DNA of 8,671 nt from JAGDXZ01 sp049965975 (GTDB lineage Archaea; Micrarchaeota; Micrarchaeia; Micrarchaeales; CABMGC01): positions 1 through 8,671 of the forward strand of contig JBMFVN010000031.1 of the NCBI GenBank assembly GCA_049965975.1, written 5' to 3'. Both the position numbers and the translations under genes were made by a program. Shown here piece after piece: positions 1-6,182 of this stretch (positions are counted from its first letter, which is position 1; every line of letters starts with the position of its first letter). Below the pieces are notes generated by a model, which searched no databases, had not been told where the DNA came from, and was given only the letters and a program-made list of their open reading frames with translations.

Positions 1-280
1 CTGGCAAAGTTCCTATGGCGCTTGCTACCGGAACGTTTGCGGCGTAGCCGTTGCCGGCTTGCAAAGCCTGGTTTATCTGGCTTGCTATGCTTTGAGCAAG
101 AAGCTGCTCCTGCTGGAATGTCTGCGAAGCCATGACCTGTGCCCTCTGCACTGCCACGACTCCGAAAAGAAATGCAAAGATTATCATTACAAAAGAAAAT
201 ACTATCATGTATTCTAAAGCTATCTGGCTTTTAACTGCCATTTCTTTTTTCATTTCGATTTCGCCCACTTTTGCATGCAT
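1..280 (-). CDS. Type IV pilin-like protein with class III signal peptide (partial, C-terminus beyond the window)
   Basis: Only the first 93 residues are in the window. I translated it directly. The N-terminus has a charged leader (M-H-A-K-V-G-E-I-E-M-K-K-E-M-A-V-K) followed by SQIALEYM and about 20 hydrophobic residues (IVFSFVMIIFAFLFGVV). That is the archaeal class III signal: a basic residue, a cleavage site, Q two residues on and E near mature position +5/+6, before an assembly helix. Known family behaviour is cleavage by a prepilin peptidase (PibD/FlaK type) and assembly into a pilus or anchoring in the membrane. After the helix comes a Q/A-rich stretch typical of the pilin alpha-helix. 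The start at 280 is preferred because GAGGT lies 6 nt upstream and the ATG overlaps the previous stop by one base (TGATG). In-frame ATGs at 253 and 241 are alternatives. The role (pilus, adhesin or other surface protein) cannot be told from this fragment. Confidence 0.8.
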   Translation of the reverse strand, partial: MHAKVGEIEMKKEMAVKSQIALEYMIVFSFVMIIFAFLFGVVAVQRAQVMASQTFQQEQLLAQSIASQINQALQAGNGYAANVPVASAIGTLP

Positions 281-741
281 CACGAAACCTCTGACATGTA
301 CACGCAGGGCACTGCGTAGTCTGTTGGGCAGTGAGCCTGCGCGCTTACGTTTACAAGGTACGTGCCTTCTGAGGTTATTCCATTAAGCTGGCCGCTTACG
401 TTCACTGATGAATACGCGGTTATATCGCTTAAGCCCGTAGGCGACGCCACTACGAACACAATCTCGTGGCCTACGTTGTTTGTGACAGGCTGGCCCACGT
501 ATATGAACCTGACATTCGCAGGCACTACTATCTGCACATACTGCTTTGCTGGCGCGCCTTCGCTGCCTACTAGCGATGCCACGCTTGCCAGCTTGCTAGC
601 TGCCTGCTGCGCGCTTATTGCCGAGAGCGAAACGTTGGCGCTCGCTAGCTGTATAAAAGCTATTACCACTATGGGCAAAAGTATAGCTAAGCCGAAGGAC
701 AGCGTTATGAGCAATTCAAAGCTTGACTGTGCTTTAGGCAT
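280..741 (-). CDS. Type IV pilin-like secreted protein with class III signal peptide
   Basis: A 153-residue protein when started at ATG 741. A very short basic leader (MPKA) precedes QSSFELL and a hydrophobic helix to about residue 30, matching the class III prepilin signal (K-A-Q-S-S-x-E). Expected fate is prepilin-peptidase cleavage near K3/A4 and insertion or assembly with the C-terminal domain outside. Residues 66–135 are beta-rich and Ig-like in character. Three N-V-S sequons (N36, N114, N131) could be N-glycosylated. C138 and C146 near the C-terminus could form a disulfide. The gene overlaps the CBS–HPF gene by 8 bp and the next pilin gene by 1 bp, so the three are very likely co-transcribed. 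A GTG at 756 would give a five-residue longer leader, but it sits directly against GGAGG, leaving no spacer. No specific pilin family is recognised. Confidence 0.82.
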   Translation of the reverse strand: MPKAQSSFELLITLSFGLAILLPIVVIAFIQLASANVSLSAISAQQAASKLASVASLVGSEGAPAKQYVQIVVPANVRFIYVGQPVTNNVGHEIVFVVASPTGLSDITAYSSVNVSGQLNGITSEGTYLVNVSAQAHCPTDYAVPCVYMSEVS

Positions 742-1858
742 AATACCGCTCAGCACCCTCCTTCTTAGTTTGCATTTTTTCCTTTTGCTTCTTTGCCATT
801 TCGTAAAGCCTCTCGGCTAGCTCGCTTATTGCTGAGTCGAGCGTTTGCTCGCTCGCGCTTGCGTGTATTTCATTACCTCTCTCAAACTTTATCCTTGCAT
901 TTATCTCGTATACGCTTTTGCTGCTTTTTAGCGTTACATAGACCGCATCTATGTTAAGCTTTGTGAATTTGCCTATTTTTTCGGCTATTTTGCCAAGCTC
1001 CTGCCTTATGCTGTCTTCGTTGTCTTTTGCGTACTCGTCCAAGCCTGCAAGGTAGATTGGTACGCTTCTGCCAATTCCAGAAATTGCTGCTTTGAGTATC
1101 TCCCTTGCTGTTATCAGGCCTACAAGCTTTCCGTTGCGCGTTACCCCCAATGCGGACACGCCTTTTTCAAGCATTTGCTTTATGGCTTCATCTACGCTGC
1201 TTGAATAATCTACTGTGTCTATGTAATTTTGGCCTACGCTGCCAACGTATATGCCGTCGAGCGCATGCATTTCCTTCTTCATTTGAGGAAGCCTCTCGGC
1301 AGGCTTAGCGAAGGCAAAGGCTATGTCGCCGTTTGTCACTATGCCTGAGGGCTTGCCTTCGCTTATTATCAGAAGCCTGTTTATCTTGTTCTTCTGCATT
1401 GTGGCAATCGCCTCTGCAACGCTGGCGTTCGCATCGATTCCTATTACCGGCGAGGCCATGAGATCGCCGGTCTTTGCCTTTGAAAGCAAATGCAGGGAAA
1501 GAAGTGCTTGCAGAAGCTTTTCCCTTTTCACTATTCCTACTACCTTGTTTCCTTCTGCAAACGGCAGCGCCCTGGCGTCTGACTCGTAGAAATACCTGAG
1601 CACGTTTTCAAAAGTCGTAGAGCCGTTCAGTAATGGTACTTTGTTTGCAAATTTGCCAACAAGTATTTTCTGCATCTTTGTTATGTTGCTTCTTGCAAGC
1701 TCCCTGTCGTCGACAACCCCAAAGTAGCTGCCTTCTTTGAGCACCACTATAGTTCCTGCTTCCTTTATCCTGCCTATAAGGCTCGGCAATTCTGTTTTAT
1801 AATCATACATCTCAGCCTTTGTAACAAATTCCCTTGGTAATGGCATATCAAGTTGCAT
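734..1858 (-). CDS. Four-CBS-domain protein with C-terminal HPF/S30AE-like domain (probable archaeal ribosome hibernation factor)
   Basis: 374 residues. I see four CBS repeats, roughly 12–58, 66–120, 130–185 and 205–258, forming two Bateman modules; the third and fourth are clearest (GDLMASPVIGID...GIVTNGDIA; SSVDEAIKQML...GLITAREIL). Residues about 267–362 resemble HPF/S30AE domains: a VPIYLAGLDE start, an amphipathic helix, beta strands (VYVTLKSS; YEINARIKF) and a helix DSAISELAERLYEMAKKQK ending in a basic tail. CBS pairs usually bind adenine nucleotides. HPF domains bind the small ribosomal subunit in stationary phase. CBS-containing hibernation factors are, from memory, described in archaea (for example Dri in Methanosarcina). 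I infer a cytosolic factor that silences ribosomes according to energy state. A Met at residue 5 (1846) is an alternative start, and the ribosome binding site is weak. It leads a probable operon with two pilin-like genes. Confidence 0.85.
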   Translation of the reverse strand: MQLDMPLPREFVTKAEMYDYKTELPSLIGRIKEAGTIVVLKEGSYFGVVDDRELARSNITKMQKILVGKFANKVPLLNGSTTFENVLRYFYESDARALPFAEGNKVVGIVKREKLLQALLSLHLLSKAKTGDLMASPVIGIDANASVAEAIATMQKNKINRLLIISEGKPSGIVTNGDIAFAFAKPAERLPQMKKEMHALDGIYVGSVGQNYIDTVDYSSSVDEAIKQMLEKGVSALGVTRNGKLVGLITAREILKAAISGIGRSVPIYLAGLDEYAKDNEDSIRQELGKIAEKIGKFTKLNIDAVYVTLKSSKSVYEINARIKFERGNEIHASASEQTLDSAISELAERLYEMAKKQKEKMQTKKEGAERYYA

Positions 1859-1939
1859 CGCATCGCCTTGATATTTATATGCTTATGATAAAAATAAATA
1901 CTGCTTGCATAATACTTGTATAATGAAATGATTAGGCTT
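1859..1939. promoter_or_regulatory. Shared promoter region between the CBS–HPF gene (minus) and tRNA-Cys (plus)
   Basis: An 81-nt AT-rich gap between divergent transcripts. On the minus strand, TTTATTTTTATC at about 1888–1899 is a TATA-like box that would place transcription start near 1867, giving a leader of about 9 nt. ATATAAATAT at 1871–1880 would instead put it near 1850, just before the Met-5 codon. On the plus strand, AAAATAAATA at 1891–1900 could serve the tRNA, with a start near 1922. The boxes overlap, so the two genes may compete for transcription factors. This is inferred from composition and spacing only. Confidence 0.4.
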
Positions 1940-2010
1940 GCCAGGATGGCAGATCGGCTATGCGGCCGCCTGCAGAGCGGCAAAGAGGGGTTCGACTCCC
2001 CTTCCTGGCT
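1940..2010 (+). tRNA. tRNA-Cys (anticodon GCA)
   Basis: A complete 71-nt cloverleaf. The acceptor stem is GCCAGGA (1940–1946) with TCCTGGC (2003–2009), all 7 pairs matched, and the discriminator base is T at 2010, the U73 expected for cysteine. The D arm is a 3-bp stem GCA/TGC with a loop containing GG and ending CTA, as in archaeal tRNA-Cys. The anticodon stem is GCCGC/GCGGC (1965–1969, 1977–1981), around loop CTGCAGA with anticodon GCA at 1972–1974. The variable loop is AAAG. The T arm is AGGGG/CCCCT around TTCGACT. There is no intron and no encoded CCA, so CCA must be added by a nucleotidyltransferase. It is the only gene on the plus strand. Confidence 0.96.
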
Positions 2011-2012
2011 TA

Positions 2013-2035
2013 TCCTGCTCTAGCTTAAGGCAGGA
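2013..2035. terminator. Short hairpin between the convergent tRNA-Cys and RNase H genes (possible terminator)
   Basis: TCCTGC (2013–2018) and GCAGGA (2030–2035) form a perfect 6-bp stem, extendable by one G·U pair, around a loop of about 9 nt. It begins 3 nt after the tRNA 3' end and lies between two converging transcripts. The following plus-strand sequence contains only one short T run (CTTTTG near 2042–2047), so classical poly-U termination is weak. It could equally be a processing structure for the tRNA 3' trailer. Confidence 0.3.
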
Positions 2036-2052
2036 AATCTACTTTTGCCTTG

Positions 2053-2490
2053 CTATAATTTTGTCTGCGCCTTTTCCTTCTTTTCCATCTCGTCGAGAAA
2101 TAGATTAAGCTGCTTGTCCACTTTGCTTATATAGCTGTTGCTTCTTCTGGGGTTTTCCAGCCTGTAGCTCTTGAACATGCCAAGAAGCCTTGTCGCTTCG
2201 TTGTTCAGCTTTTTTAGCTCGCCGCTTTTTATCTTGAACTTGCCAAGGAGCTGGTTTATTGCCAATTTGCTGTCGCTTGAAAGCACTATCTCTGAATCCT
2301 TGCCGAACTCAAGCGCTGCCTTGAGGGCAGCCACTATCGCCTTGTATTCTGCCTCGTTGTTTGTCGCTATGCCGTTGTAAAAAACGTCTTGCTTTAGAAG
2401 GTTGTACTGCGAGTCGTATATGCAATAGCCTGAAGCGCTTTTGCCAGGGTTGCCCCTCGAAGCCCCATCGGTATAAATAAGCAGTTTCAC
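2053..2490 (-). CDS. rnhA: Ribonuclease HI (compact archaeal-type RNase H1)
   Basis: 145 residues, a complete small RNase H fold. The four catalytic carboxylates are visible: D8 in YTDGASRGNPG, E48 in TNNEAEY, D73 in LSSDSKL and D125 in VDKQLN. The enzyme cleaves the RNA strand of RNA–DNA hybrids, using two metal ions; some archaeal relatives also act on dsRNA. The length matches archaeal and bacterial forms lacking the basic-protrusion insert and any N-terminal hybrid-binding domain. The tail (MEKKEKAQTKL) is basic. It starts at GTG, with GGTG 5 nt upstream. It lies 69 nt after the phosphoesterase gene, with its own TATA-like sequence, so it may be transcribed separately or by readthrough. 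Its 3' end faces the tRNA-Cys. Confidence 0.92.
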   Translation of the reverse strand: MKLLIYTDGASRGNPGKSASGYCIYDSQYNLLKQDVFYNGIATNNEAEYKAIVAALKAALEFGKDSEIVLSSDSKLAINQLLGKFKIKSGELKKLNNEATRLLGMFKSYRLENPRRSNSYISKVDKQLNLFLDEMEKKEKAQTKL

Positions 2491-2559
2491 AAAAGCACCA
2501 CAATATCACAATATCATTTTATTTTGATAAATAAGCTAATAAGCGATGCATGTTGCGAA
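2491..2559 (-). promoter_or_regulatory. Probable promoter region of the RNase HI gene
   Basis: TTATTTATC (minus strand, 2526–2534) is TATA-like and predicts a start near 2505, leaving a leader of about 15 nt that contains the GGTG ribosome binding site. A perfect tandem 8-mer, ACAATATC twice on the plus strand (2500–2515), overlaps the predicted start. No other structure is seen in the gap. Confidence 0.4.
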
Positions 2560-2568
2560 TTATCGCAA
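2553..2568. repeat. Perfect inverted repeat over the stop codon of the metallophosphoesterase gene
   Basis: TTGCGA (2553–2558), spacer ATTA, TCGCAA (2563–2568). The plus-strand 16-mer is TTGCGAATTATCGCAA. It contains the TAA stop (2560–2562) and lies about 20 bp upstream of the putative RNase HI TATA box. It could be an RNA hairpin at the end of the upstream message or a DNA site; the stem is short and could be chance. Confidence 0.45.
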
Positions 2569-3294
2569 ATCCTCCACCTTGCCGAAGTCCAATGTCTCCC
2601 CTTCTCCTATGCACAATGCCCTCATCTGCCTTACGTCTACCATGCTGTCAAATACTGGTGAAAGCTCAGAAACGTCTTCTATATTTACTTCCACGTTTTC
2701 TACGTAGTAGTTCATGGCAGGCAGTATTACCAATTTCCTGTTTTTGGAAAGCTTGCCATAAAGGAAGCACTTGAGCTTTTCCTTAACGCCTATTTTGTTG
2801 AAAACTCCAATTGCTGGGTGCACGTGGCCCATTATGTAGAAATCGCCTGATGCATTGCGCGGCAGCTCCTCGCCGTGAAAAATGAAATATCTACCAAAAG
2901 AAGCTTGCTGCGCGTATATTTCTATGTCAAATGGCTTCTTGTATTTGTCTATGAAGTTGTCGTGGTTGCCCTTTATCAAGACAATTCTGCTTATTCCTAT
3001 GCTTCTAAGAAACTCTACAAACTCCTTGAATTCGTTGAATTCCTCTACATGCACCTGTGAGAATTCGTTCTTTATGTCGCCGGCTACTATTATCGTGCTC
3101 GCATTGCTTCTCTGCTTTGCCTCTTTTATCTGCTGCTTTATCTTCTCTAGGTTTGCCTTTGGCAGGAATATGCCCCTGTCTGCCATTACGCCTTCGTAGC
3201 CCAGATGCAGGTCAGCGCATACCATTGCATTCAGCGACCTTATATAAAGAATAGGCAGGCCGTCGAGAATTTCGACATCTTTGTCTAGTTCCAT
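2560..3294 (-). CDS. Calcineurin-like metallophosphoesterase (COG1407 / MJ0037-like)
   Basis: 244 residues with the full metallophosphoesterase motif set: D28-x-H30 (CADLHLG), G-D73 (VAGDIKNEF), G-N110-H111-D112 (IKGNHDN), H140 (IFHGE) and G-H157-x-H159 (MGHVHP). These residues ligate two metal ions that hydrolyse phosphomono- or diesters. Length and motif spacing match the archaeal ICC-like COG1407 group, whose substrate is not settled; members have been linked by gene neighbourhood to nucleic-acid enzymes such as Lhr-type helicases. No signal peptide or membrane segment is seen, so it is probably cytosolic. ATG 3294 is the first in-frame start; an ATG 8 nt upstream is out of frame. It is preceded by GGT only, a weak ribosome site. 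The next gene in the same direction is RNase HI, which makes a nucleic-acid role plausible but unproven. Confidence 0.88.
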   Translation of the reverse strand: MELDKDVEILDGLPILYIRSLNAMVCADLHLGYEGVMADRGIFLPKANLEKIKQQIKEAKQRSNASTIIVAGDIKNEFSQVHVEEFNEFKEFVEFLRSIGISRIVLIKGNHDNFIDKYKKPFDIEIYAQQASFGRYFIFHGEELPRNASGDFYIMGHVHPAIGVFNKIGVKEKLKCFLYGKLSKNRKLVILPAMNYYVENVEVNIEDVSELSPVFDSMVDVRQMRALCIGEGETLDFGKVEDLR

Positions 3295-3352
3295 TTTACC
3301 ATTTGTTTTTGTCTTTTCCTCTACTTCTAGAACTACTGAAAAATTAAAATAC
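3295..3352 (-). promoter_or_regulatory. Probable promoter of the metallophosphoesterase gene
   Basis: Minus-strand TATTTTAATTTTTC (about 3338–3351) is TATA-like and would start transcription near 3319, about 25 nt before the ATG. It follows directly after the ppdK poly-U region, which supports an independent start. No operator-like repeat is seen. Confidence 0.35.
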
Positions 3353-3358
3353 GTTCAC

Positions 3359-3403
3359 AAAAAGCAGGAAAAAAGAAATGTGAAAAATAAAAGAAAAATA
3401 AAA
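3359..3403 (-). terminator. Poly-U termination region downstream of ppdK
   Basis: Starting 3 nt after the ppdK stop, the minus strand carries six T runs: 4 (3400–3403), 5 (3394–3398), 4 (3389–3392), 5 (3383–3387), 6 (3369–3374) and 5 (3359–3363). There is no stable hairpin. Clustered U tracts without a stem are the known intrinsic termination signal in archaea. The density and position make this the clearest transcript end in the window. Confidence 0.75.
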
Positions 3404-3406
3404 CAA

Positions 3407-6076
3407 TTAGGCTGTTGTAGATGCATTTGCCTTTTCCTTGAGCGCTGCCTGAGCGGCAACGAGCCTCGCAACAGGCACGCGGTATGGCGAGCAGCTTACG
3501 TAGTCTACTTTTGTCGTGTTGAAGAACATTATCGAATCTGGGTCGCCGCCGTGCTCGCCGCATACGCCTACTTTGAGCTTGCTGTTAGCCTGCTTGCCTT
3601 CCTCTGCCGCAAGCTTCACCAGCCTGCCTACTCCATTAACATCTACGGTTTCGAATGGGTTTGCTGGCAGTATCTTGTTGTCTATGTAGAAAGGTATGAA
3701 CTTTGCTTCTACGTCGTCCCTGCTGAATGCGAAGGTTGCCTGTGTAAGGTCGTTGGTGCCGAACGAGAAGAAGTCTGCCACTTTTGCAAGCTCAGCTGCT
3801 GTCAAAGCAGCTCTAGGCGTTTCTATCATGGTGCCTACTTCGTATTTTATCTTTGTGCCAAGCTTTTTCAGCTCATCCTGAGCAGTCTGCTCTACTATTT
3901 CCCTTGCCTTCTGAAGTTCGCTCGCGCTTGCAACCTGCGATATCATTATCTCGACGTCAGGCGCCTTTCCTTCTTCTTTTGCCACTTCTGCCGCCGCTTC
4001 AAATATCGCCTGCACCTGCATCCTGTATATCTCAGGATACATTAGAGAAAGCCTCACGCCCCTCTGGCCCATCATTGGGTTCTGTTCCCTGAGCTCCATT
4101 ACTCGCTTAAGTACGCGCTCGTACTTTGCAAGCTCAGGAGTGTTTGTTCCTTTTAGCTTAAGCTCTGTAACCTTTGGCAATAGCTCGTCAAGCTTTGGCA
4201 GGAACTCGTGCAAAGGAAGGTCTAGCAATCTTATGGTTACTGGCAAGCCCTTCATTGCCTTGAATATAGCCACGAAGTCGCCCTTCTGCATAGGCTTGAG
4301 CCTGTCAAGCTGCTTCTGCCTTTCCTCAGCAGTGTCAGCCAGTATCATTTCTTGCACTATTGCGAGCCTTTCAGGAGCGTTGAACATGCGCTCTGTTCTT
4401 ACCAGGCCTATGCCTTCTGCCCCGTTCTCGCGCGCCTTTGCCGCCATTTCTGGAGTATCTGCATTTGCCCTTACTCCGAGCCTTCTGAATGAGTCGGCCC
4501 ACTTGAGAATCGTTGATATGTCGCCTCCTATTTGCGGCTCAACAAGCGGCATTTCTCCGATGAACACAGAACCTGTCCCACCGTCTATCGTTACCACGTC
4601 GCCCTTCTTTACTGTCTTATCTCCTACTTGGAACTTATTTGACTGCACGTCTACCTTTATAGCTTCAGCCCCTACTATGCACGGCTTGCCCATGCCCCTT
4701 GTTACCACTGCCGCATGGCTTGTCATGCCTCCCCTGCTTGTTAGAACACCTTCTGCTGCTGCTATTCCTGCTATGTCTTCTGGGGTGGTCTCTGGCCTTA
4801 CTATTATTACCTTTTCGCCTTTTTTCTTTGCCTCTACTGCGTCTTCAACAGTGAACACTACCTTGCCGACTGCCGCGCCGGGCGAAGCCGGCAGGCCTTT
4901 TGCTACTGGCTCTGCCTTTGCCTTAGGGTCTATCTGCTTGTATAACAATCTTTGAAGCTGGTCAGGCTCTATTCTCTGCACAGCCTCTTCCTTGCTTATC
5001 AATTTCTCGTTTACCATGTCTATTGCTATCTTGAGGGCAGCCTGCGCTGTGCGCTTGCCATTTCTTGTCTGCAGCATGTAGAGCTTGCCGCTCTCGACTG
5101 TGAACTCAAAGTCCTGCATATCTCTGAAGTGCTGCTCGAGCTTGCCTGCTATTTCGACAAGCGTGTTGTAGGCTTCAGGAAGCTTCTTCTTCATCTCTTC
5201 TACCGGCATTGGCGTTCTTATGCCTGCAACAACGTCTTCTCCTTGGGCCCTTGGCAGGAACTCAGCATAAAGCTTCTTTTCGCCAGTAGAAGGATCCCTT
5301 GTAAAGGCAACGCCTGTTCCAGACCTATCATCCAAGTTGCCATACACCATCATTACTATGTTCACAGCTGTTCCGAGAGAGTCTGGGATTTTGTAGATTT
5401 TCCTGTATTCGACAGCCCTCTTGTTCCACCAGGAGTTGAACACTGCACCTACTGCCTGCATGAGCTGCTCTAATGGGTCTTGCGAAAATTCCTTTCCCGT
5501 TTCTTCCTTTACGAGCTTCTTGTATCGCTCTACAACTTCCTTCCAGCCTTCAGCATTTACCTCAAGGTCCGTCTTTGCGCCCTTTTCCTCTTTTACCTTC
5601 TCCAGCACAGCGTCGAACTTAGCGCCGTCTATGCCAAGAACTATCTTGCCGAAAAGCTGTATGAAGCGCCTGTAAGTGTCGTATGCAAACCTTTCATCGC
5701 CAGTTTTCTTAGCAAGAACCTGCACTATCTTGTCGTTTATGCCAAGGTTGAGTACTGTATCCATCATGCCTGGCATTGAAAAGGCAGCGCCTGATCTTAC
5801 CGATACCAGCAAAGGATTGTTCTCGTCGTTGAACTTCTTGCCTGTTCTTTGCTGCAATATGTTTATTTTGTCAAGTATTGCCTGCCTGAGCTCAGGCCAT
5901 ATCTTCTTGCCTTTTTCAAAGAACTCGTTGCACATGTGCGTTGTTATGACAATCCCTGGAGGCACAGGCATGCCTATCTTTGTCATTTCAACAAGGCCAT
6001 AGCCCTTTCCGCCGAGATCGAACTTGTTCAGGTTCAGTTTTGCTGCTTCGTCGAACAAATAAACTTCAACTGCCAT
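3407..6076 (-). CDS. ppdK: Pyruvate, phosphate dikinase
   Basis: 889 residues, the usual full length. It interconverts pyruvate + ATP + Pi and PEP + AMP + PPi in the cytosol. The N-terminal ATP-grasp domain runs to about 340 (GGKGYGLVEM at 22–31; SVRSGAAFSMPGMMDTVLNLG at 92–112; DDRSGTGVAFTRD at 249–261). The swivelling phosphohistidine domain has H454 in GGMTSHAAVV, with T452 at the position of the plant regulatory threonine. The C-terminal PEP/pyruvate TIM barrel has GLVRTERMF (557–565), GQRGVRLS (670–677) and catalytic C839 in VGVCGEHGGDP. All key residues are present. Start ATG 6076 follows AGGT with 7-nt spacing. It lies downstream of porB in the same direction, about 105 nt away, with its own TATA-like box and inverted repeat. 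Direction in vivo is unknown: gluconeogenic PEP synthesis or PPi-linked glycolysis both fit. Confidence 0.97.
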   Translation of the reverse strand: MAVEVYLFDEAAKLNLNKFDLGGKGYGLVEMTKIGMPVPPGIVITTHMCNEFFEKGKKIWPELRQAILDKINILQQRTGKKFNDENNPLLVSVRSGAAFSMPGMMDTVLNLGINDKIVQVLAKKTGDERFAYDTYRRFIQLFGKIVLGIDGAKFDAVLEKVKEEKGAKTDLEVNAEGWKEVVERYKKLVKEETGKEFSQDPLEQLMQAVGAVFNSWWNKRAVEYRKIYKIPDSLGTAVNIVMMVYGNLDDRSGTGVAFTRDPSTGEKKLYAEFLPRAQGEDVVAGIRTPMPVEEMKKKLPEAYNTLVEIAGKLEQHFRDMQDFEFTVESGKLYMLQTRNGKRTAQAALKIAIDMVNEKLISKEEAVQRIEPDQLQRLLYKQIDPKAKAEPVAKGLPASPGAAVGKVVFTVEDAVEAKKKGEKVIIVRPETTPEDIAGIAAAEGVLTSRGGMTSHAAVVTRGMGKPCIVGAEAIKVDVQSNKFQVGDKTVKKGDVVTIDGGTGSVFIGEMPLVEPQIGGDISTILKWADSFRRLGVRANADTPEMAAKARENGAEGIGLVRTERMFNAPERLAIVQEMILADTAEERQKQLDRLKPMQKGDFVAIFKAMKGLPVTIRLLDLPLHEFLPKLDELLPKVTELKLKGTNTPELAKYERVLKRVMELREQNPMMGQRGVRLSLMYPEIYRMQVQAIFEAAAEVAKEEGKAPDVEIMISQVASASELQKAREIVEQTAQDELKKLGTKIKYEVGTMIETPRAALTAAELAKVADFFSFGTNDLTQATFAFSRDDVEAKFIPFYIDNKILPANPFETVDVNGVGRLVKLAAEEGKQANSKLKVGVCGEHGGDPDSIMFFNTTKVDYVSCSPYRVPVARLVAAQAALKEKANASTTA

Positions 6077-6091
6077 TTTATCTACCTAATT

Positions 6092-6110
6092 AGAGTGCGA
6101 AACGCACTTA
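6092..6110. promoter_or_regulatory. Inverted repeat, likely operator, in the ppdK promoter
   Basis: AGTGCG (6094–6099), AAA, CGCACT (6103–6108) is a perfect 6-bp inverted repeat. On the minus strand the symmetry extends outward as TTA...TAA if one extra C is allowed. It lies just downstream of the TATA-like box (6114–6121) and upstream of or at the predicted transcription start (about 6091), where a bound archaeal repressor would block polymerase. If transcription starts further upstream, it would instead be a 5'-UTR hairpin just before the ribosome binding site. Confidence 0.5.
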
Positions 6111-6113
6111 ACG

Positions 6114-6121
6114 TATAATAA
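6114..6121 (-). promoter_or_regulatory. TATA-like box of ppdK
   Basis: Minus-strand TTATTATA. A start about 26 nt downstream (near 6091) leaves a leader of about 14 nt containing AGGT. A second AT-rich block, AATAATATATG (about 6134–6144), is an alternative box that would start transcription near 6114. Confidence 0.45.
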
Positions 6122-6182
6122 GCAGGGCAAAAACATATATTATTTTTGTAAGGTGCTAGCTATTGTTGAAGCTTATGCAGCG

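Noticed and set aside
741..756. GTG 756 as start of the small pilin-like protein
   Set aside because: GGAGG abuts the GTG with no spacer, and ATG 741 gives a standard short basic leader before the class III motif.
362..820. Plus-strand open frame opposite the pilin and CBS–HPF genes
   Set aside because: The minus-strand genes have clear class III signal and CBS/HPF features; this frame is their shadow.
1774..1983. Minus-strand frame spanning the CBS–HPF start and the tRNA
   Set aside because: It crosses a confident tRNA and the promoter region and has no domain signal.
3281..4045. Plus-strand open frame of 254 codons opposite the end of ppdK
   Set aside because: It runs antisense to strongly conserved ppdK sequence, has a Cys/Tyr/Leu-rich composition typical of a shadow frame and shows no recognisable domain.
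4140..4955. Plus-strand open frame of 271 codons opposite the middle of ppdK
   Set aside because: It is Ser/Pro/Thr-rich from reverse-complemented codons, lies fully inside ppdK and has no ribosome site or motif.
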